DNA of 64,000 bases from JAPPHA01 sp963664045 (lineage in GTDB: Bacteria > Pseudomonadota > Alphaproteobacteria > Rhodobacterales > Rhodobacteraceae), in the NCBI GenBank assembly GCA_963664045.2, contig CAXXGT010000006.1, positions 1-64,000 of the forward strand, in the 5' to 3' direction. The translations under genes were made by a program, and so were the position numbers. Positions within the stretch are counted from its first letter, which is position 1. The number at the start of each line of letters is the position of its first letter. The notes beneath the pieces are model-generated. The model ran no database searches, had not been told where the DNA came from, and saw nothing but the letters and a program-made list of their open reading frames with translations. Below are positions 46,077 to 53,762 of this stretch, in pieces.

Positions 46077-46928
46077 TTAGCCTTCACACAGTTCGGCGGT
46101 TTTCTGGGAGGGAAGCTCGTCCGCTTCCATCCCGTGCTTTTCGAAGATCGCCAGGTGTCCGGGCGAACCGATGAAAGCCGTCAGTTCGGCGTTGAAGGCA
46201 TCGACGAAGTCGCCGTCTTCCTTGCGGAATGCGAAGGCGCCGTGCGGCATGGCGAGTTCTCCCGCCACGATCTTGAACGCGGGAACCATTTCCAGGTCCT
46301 GTTCCGGCACACCCCGCACCACTTCACGGCTTCCCGGGACGGACAGCGCATAGACCTGGGCCCTGTCGGCACGGAGTGCCGCGATCGCCGTCGGGTTGTC
46401 GGGAATCTGCATGATCTTGTCGTCCGGAACGCCCGAGGATTCGGCATAGCCGGTTTGCGCGGCACCGGAGACGACCGCGACGGTCAGGTCTTTTTCCGCG
46501 ATGGAATTGTAATCGACGACACCGTGCGGATTGCCCTTAACCACGATCAGCGTCTGCTGAATCCCGAATGTCGGTTCCGAGAACCGGACCTCGGCGCAGC
46601 GTTTCGGAGTGACGAACATGCCCGCGGCGACCACGTCGAAGCGTCCCGACTTGACGCCCGGTATCAGCGCACCCCATTCGATTGCCTTGGCATCGGCGAT
46701 CTTGCCGCCGAGTTTCTCGAGAACCGCCATCAGCGTATCGACATCGGTTCCGGTGAGGTCGCCGTTCTCGTCCATGTAGGCGTAGGGCTTGAAATTGTAG
46801 AAAGCGACGTTCAGCCCGTCGCCCTTGGCCTGGTCCATGAGGCCCGCGGCGTGCGCGGAAGGCAACCCTGCCGCCACCGCTGCCGCGATGCCCAGTGCGA
46901 AGAGATTATGTTTCCAGGATGTTGTCAT
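46077..46928 (-). CDS. Ectoine/polar-amino-acid-type ABC substrate-binding protein, EhuB-like
   Basis: Periplasmic binding protein (283 residues) of the importer. A Sec signal peptide (LFALGIAAAVAAGLPSAHA) leads. The motif EWGALIPGVKSGRFDVVAAG with FVTPKRCAEVRFSEP resembles EhuB, the ectoine-binding protein, more than histidine or glutamine binders. The ATG at 46928 is preferred because AGGAG lies seven bases upstream; the ATG at 46934 is too close to it. The ligand could be ectoine-like or another zwitterion such as a choline derivative. Confidence 0.85.
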   Translation of the reverse strand: MTTSWKHNLFALGIAAAVAAGLPSAHAAGLMDQAKGDGLNVAFYNFKPYAYMDENGDLTGTDVDTLMAVLEKLGGKIADAKAIEWGALIPGVKSGRFDVVAAGMFVTPKRCAEVRFSEPTFGIQQTLIVVKGNPHGVVDYNSIAEKDLTVAVVSGAAQTGYAESSGVPDDKIMQIPDNPTAIAALRADRAQVYALSVPGSREVVRGVPEQDLEMVPAFKIVAGELAMPHGAFAFRKEDGDFVDAFNAELTAFIGSPGHLAIFEKHGMEADELPSQKTAELCEG

Positions 46929-47011
46929 CGTCATACTCCTTCCAGTTTGGCGGTTTGAGGTTTCGCGCGAACGCCACCCCGCGCGACCACTAATCGTTTT
47001 TGCCTGGCGCC

Positions 47012-48175
47012 TCATGCGTCGACCACCGGGATGTCCCATTCTGCCGCGGGGGCCGACAAGAGGTCCGGATCGCCCTCGGTCACTGCCCAGTTGTCTTCCG
47101 CGTTGATGAAGCCCAGGTGATTCGAGAAATTCGGATTGCAGGCGAAGACGTTCCCGGACTCGAACGTGACGTCTTCGAAGGCGGCGAGCGAAGGGTACTC
47201 GGTGGTGTCGATGCCGACCCCGTGGCCGACGCGCCCGACGCCCATTGTCTCGAGACCGCGTTCGGCGAGGTAGCCGTCGACTACGCGGATCACGTCTGCC
47301 GGCCTGTTTCCTGCGCGAAGCTGCTGGTTGCAATCGTGGCGCAATTGCATCGTCCAGCAGTAGAACTCCGAAAGCTCCCCGGACGGTGCGCCGACTGAAG
47401 CGGTCCGCGCGAGATCGGACCAGTAACCGCGCCAGGAAACGCCGACGTCAAAGCCCAGTGTTTCGCCCTTTCGGATCACGCGATCGGTCGGCAGCAGCAC
47501 GATGCCATTTTCGTTGGCGCCGGACAGCACGCAGAGAAGCGAGATTTTCTCGGCGCCTCCCGCGACGAGATTCCGGCGCAGGATCCTGGCGACCTCGTTT
47601 TCGGTCATCCCGGCGCGAACTTCGTTGAACGTTTTCACCTGCGCCTCGGCATTGATGACCGCGGCGCGGCGCATGTATTCGATCTCCTTCGGCGACTTTA
47701 CGTTCCGAACCGCCAGGATGATGTCAGCCGCGTCCGTGAACTCGGCGAGGGGAAGTCCCTCCACGATGTCGCGGAAGCCGGAATAGCTTATGCCAAGGTA
47801 CTGTTCACGGCCGAGTTCGCAACCGATGCAAGCCCCGGACAACCGGAGATCCTCAAGGACGCCGACGATGAATTCCGGATGCCCTGTCAGGCTGCCGGTC
47901 GTTCGGATGTCCGAGACGTAGGATGTCTGCTCGACCTGTGCAATCTCGAACGGCATGGTGATCAGGGTCGGTTCATCGTCCTTCGGCAGGATGAACACGT
48001 AGGAGCGGATCTTGTCGACGGCGCACTGCTCCGACCGGTGCCCCGTGAAGTACTGGTAGTTGAGACGTTCGGTCACGAGAAGCGCGTCGATGTCCTTTTC
48101 GTCCATCAGCGCACGCGTCCTGGCGTAGCGATCTTCGAATTCCGTGCGGGAAAAGTCCGCGTATTCCGGTGCCAT
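47012..48175 (-). CDS. M24-family (Xaa-Pro-peptidase/creatinase fold) hydrolase, DoeA/ectoine-hydrolase-like
   Basis: A 387-residue pita-bread-fold hydrolase. The N-terminal creatinase-type domain is followed by the catalytic domain. Four of five metal-ligand positions are visible: Asp in GFDVGVSW, Asp in WSDLARTA, His in VGHGVGID and Glu in INAEDNWAV. The fifth, normally Glu-Pro, is Asn-Pro in VFACNPNF. That change could mean a metal-independent or altered enzyme, as in creatinase. Together with an EhuB-like receptor and a DoeB-like deacylase it suggests ring opening or deamidation of an ectoine-like compound. It is the first gene of the reverse arm, 30 bp from an AT-rich promoter. Confidence 0.8.
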   Translation of the reverse strand: MAPEYADFSRTEFEDRYARTRALMDEKDIDALLVTERLNYQYFTGHRSEQCAVDKIRSYVFILPKDDEPTLITMPFEIAQVEQTSYVSDIRTTGSLTGHPEFIVGVLEDLRLSGACIGCELGREQYLGISYSGFRDIVEGLPLAEFTDAADIILAVRNVKSPKEIEYMRRAAVINAEAQVKTFNEVRAGMTENEVARILRRNLVAGGAEKISLLCVLSGANENGIVLLPTDRVIRKGETLGFDVGVSWRGYWSDLARTASVGAPSGELSEFYCWTMQLRHDCNQQLRAGNRPADVIRVVDGYLAERGLETMGVGRVGHGVGIDTTEYPSLAAFEDVTFESGNVFACNPNFSNHLGFINAEDNWAVTEGDPDLLSAPAAEWDIPVVDA

Positions 48176-48205
48176 CGTCCTGCGTTCGTGTTGACCTTGC
48201 GCATA

Positions 48206-48231
48206 ATACTATATAATATAATATATATTGC
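48206..48231. promoter_or_regulatory. AT-rich divergent promoter/operator element, copy 1
   Basis: A 26-bp AT-rich sequence containing TATAATATAATATATA lies 30 bp before the M24 gene start. It is identical, base for base, to 51195-51220 and is strikingly AT-rich for this GC-rich DNA. It is the conserved core of a larger duplicated promoter region (about 48121-48480). Confidence 0.75.
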
Positions 48232-48375
48232 AAGCAGTTTTTCCCGGAAACAGGCAAGTGTCCGCCTTGGAGATCGGGGATGTCCGCGCGTCGAACGGGC
48301 GGAGACGTCCAGGACAGGGCGCCGTCGGCGGGTTCGGGCACCAACCGGGCCGCGGCGACCGCTATCGGCCAAACG

Positions 48376-48480
48376 ATGACGAAATCCGGATTGACGCGCA
48401 ACGATCCCAGGTTCCCGGCTGCCGGAATGTTGGAGTTCGATCATGCTCCGGCCACAATTCTCTCGTAAACGGTTTCGCTC
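48376..48480 (+). pseudogene. Decayed 5' end of the aminotransferase gene (relic)
   Basis: From the ATG at 48376 the frame reads MTKSGLTRNDPRF...EFDHAPATILS and then hits a TAA. This parallels the intact aminotransferase start MTEFRFARRSSVL...VFDHVPGTIS at 51398. Upstream, the AT-rich core and leader also match. After the stop another frame shows weak resemblance for perhaps 20 codons. Nothing recognisable remains up to 48738. Confidence 0.7.
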
Positions 48481-48738
48481 CGTCAGGCATGGCCGCAGCC
48501 GTATCGGAATCGGAGGATTTCATCGGCAGCCCGCATCCCGTTCAGTCCACCGGAGATGATTTCGCTGCCCGCGGTCCGATTCCCGCACGGAACCGCGAAT
48601 CCGGAATTGACCTGGCAATGCGGTTGATCCCATTTTCGGGGAGCAGGGTTCAATTGGCGATGTCAAGCACGTCTTTGCTCAAGTCCGTTACGATTTTGGC
48701 CGATCCGGTAGAATCCCGTTTTGCGTGGAAGGAGCACC

Positions 48739-49416
48739 ATGGACGTCTGGCGGGAACTGGCTCGCGCGGAAACCGACGAGGGTGACACGATCATCCTGCG
48801 GCGGCGTGGGGATATCTACGATATCCGCTTCAACGGCTGGGAACTCATGTCGAGCAGCAATTCCGTGTCCGAAACGACCCTGGCACGGGTCGTCTGCGGT
48901 CAATGCCGCGAGGAGTCTCCGAAGATCCTGATTGGCGGCCTCGGGATGGGTTATACCCTGCGCGCCGTGCTCGATACCGTCGGCGGGGAGGCAAAGATCA
49001 CTGTTTGCGAACTGCTGAAAGACATCGTCGAGTGGAACAGGGGTGTGCTGGCTCCTCTGGCCGCACACCCGTTGAACGACACGCGGGTCAACGTCCGAAA
49101 CGTAAATGTCGTGGACGTGATCCAGGAGGGCGGGCACGTCTTCGACGTGGTCTTGCTGGACACCGACAACGGTCCCGACTTCATCCTTCACCGGCCTAAC
49201 CGTGTCCTCTACGAACCAGAAGGACTGGCCTTCGTCTCGCGCATCCTCGCGCATTATGGCGTTGCAGGTTTCTGGTCGTCCACGGAATCCACCGAATTCG
49301 AGGTTGCCCTGGATTCGATCGACTGGAAATGGCAGCGGCTTTGCGTCCAGCTGGCCGTGCCCGGAAAGGAAGTCTTCCACGTCGTCTACATGGCGGGTCG
49401 GTCGCTGTCGCAATGA
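48739..49416 (+). CDS. Spermidine synthase-like/SAM-dependent methyltransferase-fold protein
   Basis: A 225-residue Rossmann-type protein. A nucleotide-binding loop ILIGGLGMGYTLRAVLD, an acidic strand end in KITVCELLKDIVEWN and DVVLLDTDNGPDF match the spermidine-synthase-like group. The start ATG follows AAGGAG by seven bases. Members near other catabolic genes are often annotated as spermidine synthase-like but have no proven substrate. It lies alone between two copies of the duplicated promoter region. Confidence 0.75.
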   Translation: MDVWRELARAETDEGDTIILRRRGDIYDIRFNGWELMSSSNSVSETTLARVVCGQCREESPKILIGGLGMGYTLRAVLDTVGGEAKITVCELLKDIVEWNRGVLAPLAAHPLNDTRVNVRNVNVVDVIQEGGHVFDVVLLDTDNGPDFILHRPNRVLYEPEGLAFVSRILAHYGVAGFWSSTESTEFEVALDSIDWKWQRLCVQLAVPGKEVFHVVYMAGRSLSQ

Positions 49417-50606
49417 TCACGATGGAGGCGACGAGCGGGACCGGCGACCGCGAACTCACTGCCACCCGCGCCTATTGCGTCCAGGTAGAAAGCCTGAACG
49501 AGGCGCCGGCCGGCTTGCCGACGATCTCCGGCGCGGTCCAGGCGGGCCGGACGCTCACGGCGGACGACTCCAGTATCGCCGACCCGGACGGCCCACCCTC
49601 CGGCCAGCCGAGTCTGCCCTTCAGCTATCAGTGGAACCAGGGCGCCGCCGCCGACACGGCGACCACGATCGACGGCGCGACCTTGAGCAGCTGCGAGGTG
49701 CAGGATGGCGATGGCGGCCTGCGCCTCTCGGTCACGGTGATCTAGACCGACGGCGCCGGGACGAACGAGAGCCTGACCTCGGCCGCGACGGGGACGGTGG
49801 CCGCGGCGCCGGACACGCCGGAGAACGTGAACGCGACGGTTGAAACCAGCCGCTTCAGCATATCCTGTAGCGTGCCGGCTTCCGACGGTGGCAGCTTGGT
49901 CACTGGCTACGAATACCGGTTCGACACGGGCAACCGGGTGTCGACAGGCTCGACAGTGACATCACGCACCTTCACCGACATCCGTTTGCTCGCCGAGAAC
50001 CGGAACACGCAGTTCCAGTTGCGGGCGGTCAACGCGGTCTGCCCGGGCGCCCCGGCCACCATCGAGCTGAACAGGCAGGTTCAGGTGACGACGCCGATGG
50101 TCTCCCTGTCCCTGGAAACGAACAGCATCGACGAGAGTGGAGCGAACAACAACGCAATGCTCACCGTCACCCTGAGCGGCCTTGCCACCACGGCCGATGC
50201 GACATTCTCGGTGCCGACGCACGACGAATACACCTCCAGCCCGGCCAGCCGGACGATCGCCGCCGACTCGGGCGCGCACCGCGACCTTCACCATCACCGC
50301 GACGAACGACAACACCCGCAAGGCGGACCGGACGGCCGCTTCGTGACTTCCACCTTCGACGGCAAGGCGGACGAACTCGACGCGGGCGACGGCCACACCC
50401 TGCGCCTGGGCGCAGAGGCGTCGCGGCGCCATGCGCTGGACGGCTGGGCGACTGTGACGCCGCGGTTCGAACCCGGCTTCGAGGCGGTCGCCGCAACGGA
50501 TCCGGATCGTGCGACATCCGGCGAAGCGTCGCAAACGCTCCTTGAACGTGTTCAAGTGTACTGGATTCAGCGACCGAACCTTGCGGCAAGGCCTTCGGGG
50601 GAATAA
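49413..50606 (+). pseudogene. Fragment of a large surface/adhesin protein, frameshifted
   Basis: Conceptual translation shows a tandem-domain extracellular protein. A cadherin/Ig-like repeat (LPTISGAVQAGRTLTADDSS) is followed by a fibronectin-III-like stretch (PASDGGSLVTGYEYRFDTGN) and a Calx-beta-like stretch (DESGANNNAMLTVTLSG). A TAG stop interrupts it at 49743-49745 in the same frame. The reading frame then slips near 50270 and back near 50345. It lacks a signal peptide and start region, and overlaps the previous gene stop by four bases. It is therefore a broken remnant. Confidence 0.72.
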
Positions 50607-51108
50607 CCTCGGACCGGGAACAGAAACGGAGATCTGCTTGCCGAATTCAGCTTGATCGTGGCCCTTCGCTCCGGGTAGCTCTTGAGTCAAAAAAACCACT
50701 ATCTCATTGATTCCGCGAAGTTTCGCGATATTTCCGATTTCGACTGTCCTGATCACCTGGTAGCCGAGTTGTTTGGTGCGCCAGCCGAACTTCGAGACTG
50801 TCCAGTCCACTTCTCCGGACGGCACAATCAATCACGACTTTCGCTTTCGCGACAGGGCTGCCGCCGCGCGGGGGAGGTGGCTACCATGGTGATATTGGGT
50901 GGTGCGTTGGTGAAATTTGGCACGGCTGAAGCCAGCGCGCAAAGCGCGGCCCCTTCCAGCACTTTTTTTCGGCCTTGGCGCTGCCGGCTCGCATTGATGT
51001 GCCACGCAACGCGAACCGAGATGGGCCATGGATGAGGCGATCAAGTATGGCGCCCGCAAGGGGGAGCTTGTTCAGGGAGTGCCGACAAGACGACACTCAG
51101 TGACATTC
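50607..51108. other. Intergenic sequence with no recognised gene
   Basis: About 500 bp after the broken surface-protein gene. A reverse frame beginning near 50831 (MIVPSGEVDWTVSKFG) has no family I recognise and no ribosome site. The following stretch holds the M24 relic. Confidence 0.4.
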
Positions 51109-51164
51109 TGGCATAGCGGTCTTCGACCTCCTCGCCGGAGTGGTCGGCATTTTCCGGCGCTGTC
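51109..51164 (-). pseudogene. Decayed 5' end of the M24 hydrolase gene (relic)
   Basis: Read in reverse from 51164 this gives TAPENADHSGEEVEDRYAR, against the intact MAPEYADFSRTEFEDRYAR at 48175. The start codon has become ACA. The match is lost after about 20 codons. It lies opposite the intact aminotransferase, the mirror image of the arrangement at 48121-48480. Confidence 0.78.
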
Positions 51165-51194
51165 GTTCTGTAGTTTCATGTTGATCTTTATACG

Positions 51195-51220
51195 ATACTA
51201 TATAATATAATATATATTGC
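51195..51220. promoter_or_regulatory. AT-rich divergent promoter/operator element, copy 2
   Basis: Identical to 48206-48231 over 26 bp and followed by similar leader sequence (for example GTGTCCGCCT and CGTGCG segments) up to the aminotransferase start. It probably drives the forward arm of the catabolic locus. Confidence 0.75.
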
Positions 51221-51397
51221 GAGCGGTTTACTGGGGAACACGCAGGTGTCCGCCTATGAGTTCAGGGAAGTCCGTGCGTTCATCGCGTGGAGACGTCTGG
51301 AAAAGGTGCCGTCGGAGAATGGGGGCACCGGTCGTGCTCTCCGAGGACATGCCATAGTCCGTCCCGTGGCGATCGCTGCCAGTCAACCGGTTAACCG

Positions 51398-52582
51398 ATG
51401 ACGGAATTCAGATTCGCGCGCCGATCCTCGGTCCTCGGAAAGTCGGTGTTCGATCACGTCCCCGGCACCATTTCTCTCGCCAGTGGCGCCGCTTACCCGC
51501 CCTTGCTGCCCGATGTCGTGCGCGAGGCTGCCGAAGCGTTCGGCCCGCTTCGGGAGGAAGCGATGCAGTACGGACCACTGATGGGTCTGGATGACTTGCG
51601 CGAGGAAATCTGCAGGTTCGTGGCCGGAGACGGGATCCCGGCGCGGCCTGAAAACGTACTCGTCACATATGGGGCTAAGAGTGCGCTCGACCTCGCGTGC
51701 CGCGTCTTCGTCGAACCGGGTGACCGTGTCATCGTGACGCGTCCGTCTTACATGACCGCGGTCAATATCATGCGTACGCACAACGTCCAGTTCGTCGATG
51801 TCGGCCAGGACCAGGACGGCCTCTCGACCGATGAACTCGAGGAGCAACTCGAACGCTTCGAGGCGAACGCGGAGCCGATGCCGAAATTGCTGTTCGATGT
51901 ACCGGATTTCCACAACCCGACCGGCATCACCATGAGCCTTGCGAGGCGCCGGAAAATCCTGGAACTCGCCCGGCGCTACAATTTCGTGATTTGCGAAGAC
52001 GATCCGTACCGCCGCATCCGGTTCGAAGGCGAGCCTGTGCCGCCGATCAAGTCGTTGGACACGACCGGTCAGGTGATTTCGCTCGGAACCGTGTCGAAAA
52101 CTCTCGCGCCGGGGTTGCGTGTCGGCTGGGCCATTGGCGACGCAGGTGTCGTCCGCAGAATGGCCATGCAGAAGGCCGATGGCGGGTCGAATACCTTCGC
52201 ACAGCGCATTGTCGTCCAGCTCATGCGTTCCAACAAGATCAGCCGGCATGTCGACGAACTGACGGAAAAAATGCGAAACCACCGGGACGCGATGGTTGCT
52301 GCACTTGCCGAGTACTTGCCGGAAGCGAGGTTCCGGGTGCCGGATGGAGGGTATTTCCTTTGGGTCCGGCTATGCGAGCGCGACGATGCGGAACGCGTTG
52401 TCGAACTGGGTATCCGGGGTGGCGTCGAGGCCACGCCTGGGCGACTGAGTTTCCCTTCCGATGACCCCGGGAATTGCCTGCGATTGGCATACAGTTTCGT
52501 GAGCGAAGACCAGATACGCAAGGGGATTGAGCAACTCGGAATGGCATACAGGTCGTACAGGTCGGCCGTGTCACCCGCCTGA
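51398..52582 (+). CDS. Class I/II PLP-dependent aminotransferase (2-aminoadipate/MocR-like catalytic domain)
   Basis: A 394-residue fold-type I aminotransferase. PLP-phosphate contacts lie in TYGAKSALDLAC, the conserved DVPDFHNPTG segment is present, and the Schiff-base lysine is in LGTVSKTLAPGLRVGW. The binding arginine is expected in the C-terminal RLAYSF. No helix-turn-helix is fused, so it is an enzyme and not a MocR regulator. It is first in a forward operon with a deacylase and a GMC oxidoreductase, and its promoter matches that of the M24 operon. It likely removes an amino group from a pathway intermediate. Confidence 0.88.
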   Translation: MTEFRFARRSSVLGKSVFDHVPGTISLASGAAYPPLLPDVVREAAEAFGPLREEAMQYGPLMGLDDLREEICRFVAGDGIPARPENVLVTYGAKSALDLACRVFVEPGDRVIVTRPSYMTAVNIMRTHNVQFVDVGQDQDGLSTDELEEQLERFEANAEPMPKLLFDVPDFHNPTGITMSLARRRKILELARRYNFVICEDDPYRRIRFEGEPVPPIKSLDTTGQVISLGTVSKTLAPGLRVGWAIGDAGVVRRMAMQKADGGSNTFAQRIVVQLMRSNKISRHVDELTEKMRNHRDAMVAALAEYLPEARFRVPDGGYFLWVRLCERDDAERVVELGIRGGVEATPGRLSFPSDDPGNCLRLAYSFVSEDQIRKGIEQLGMAYRSYRSAVSPA

Positions 52583-52604
52583 ACCGTCAGCAAAGGAAAA
52601 CAGA

Positions 52605-53630
52605 ATGCCTTGTCCCAAAGCCAGCCTGGCGCCATCCTGCGAGATCGACTTCGACAAGGACGGAAAACATCACGGCTACATCAGGATTCAGTTCTCCTCC
52701 GATCGCTCCGCCTATGGCTGGATTCCGGTGCCGGTCATGTCGATCAGGAACGGCGCCGGGCCCTGTGCTATGGTCATCGGCGCCAATCACGGTGATGAAT
52801 ACGAGGGCGTTTCCATTTGCAACGAGTTGTACCAGACGCTTGAGCCTTCGGACATTACCGGCCAGATCATCTTCCTGCCCGCGGCCAATGCGCCCGCGTT
52901 TTATTCCGGTCGCCGCACGTCACCGATCGACTGGACGGGAGAAGCCAATCTCAACCGGCTTTTCCCCGGCAACCAGTATGGTTCGCCGACCGAAATGATC
53001 GCCTGGTACATCACAAACCAACTGGTCCACAGGGCCGATGCCATTTTCGACCTCCATTCCGCCGGCAAGTCGATCGATCATCATCCGTCGGTGAAGATCC
53101 GCCTGATGGGAATCCAGGACAAGGACGCGCTGCAGATGAAGTTCCTGCATCTGTTCGGGGCGCCTCTCGGGATCGTCGGCAACAGGGTCCATGAAACGAC
53201 GCTCTCAGGTGAAGCGCTTCCCCGGAACATCATCTACGTTTCGACCGAGCTGGGCGGTGCCGGCAAGATCAGGCCCTGGATTCGCGATTTCGCCTTCAAC
53301 GGCATGAAGCGCTGCATCCGCGAAATGGGCATCCTTCCGCGGGATCTTGACCTTCCCGAACCGGAACACGCGGTTCGGCTCATGGACATGCAGACGGATG
53401 AAAATTACGTCTATGCCAACAAGGACGGCATGTTCGAACCGCGCGTGAACCTGGGCGATGACGTGGAAGACGGGCAGTTCGCGGGCTACATCTGGTCGGT
53501 CAAGGAACCCTGGCTCGCTCCCGAAAAGCTGCACTTCAAAAAGGGCGGCGTCGTGTTTTGCAAGCGGACACCTGCCCTTTGCGAGGTGGGCGACACGCTG
53601 TTCTTTACGTTGAACGGTTATCGTGGATGA
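52605..53630 (+). CDS. AspA/AstE-family deacylase, DoeB (N-acetyl-diaminobutyrate deacetylase)-like
   Basis: Zinc-dependent deacylase of 341 residues. The metal-binding motif GANHGDEYEG (HxxE type), the FDLHSAGKSIDHHP histidine and the RTSPIDW/NLNRLFPGN substrate segments are present. The C-terminal beta domain matches DoeB/EutE proteins that release acetate from N-acetyl-diaminobutyrate. With the DoeA-like M24 gene and EhuB-like transporter this indicates a hydrolase/deacylase pair for an ectoine-like substrate. The start ATG at 52605 follows AAGGAAAAC. Confidence 0.85.
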   Translation: MPCPKASLAPSCEIDFDKDGKHHGYIRIQFSSDRSAYGWIPVPVMSIRNGAGPCAMVIGANHGDEYEGVSICNELYQTLEPSDITGQIIFLPAANAPAFYSGRRTSPIDWTGEANLNRLFPGNQYGSPTEMIAWYITNQLVHRADAIFDLHSAGKSIDHHPSVKIRLMGIQDKDALQMKFLHLFGAPLGIVGNRVHETTLSGEALPRNIIYVSTELGGAGKIRPWIRDFAFNGMKRCIREMGILPRDLDLPEPEHAVRLMDMQTDENYVYANKDGMFEPRVNLGDDVEDGQFAGYIWSVKEPWLAPEKLHFKKGGVVFCKRTPALCEVGDTLFFTLNGYRG

Positions 53631-53762
53631 TGGTGACTGCACCCGGCAGGCTCTGCGGTCATGTCCGGTTCCCGTCCTGCATCGGTCGATGGTCCTGAAA
53701 TTCATCGCGTCTGCACTGACCGATTTCGGTTCCTGCACGGGGGAACCTGGTACGGGTAACGC

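Noticed and set aside
51398..52582. MocR-type regulator (EnuR-like) identity for the aminotransferase
   Set aside because: The protein starts directly with the aminotransferase domain and no helix-turn-helix domain lies upstream in frame.
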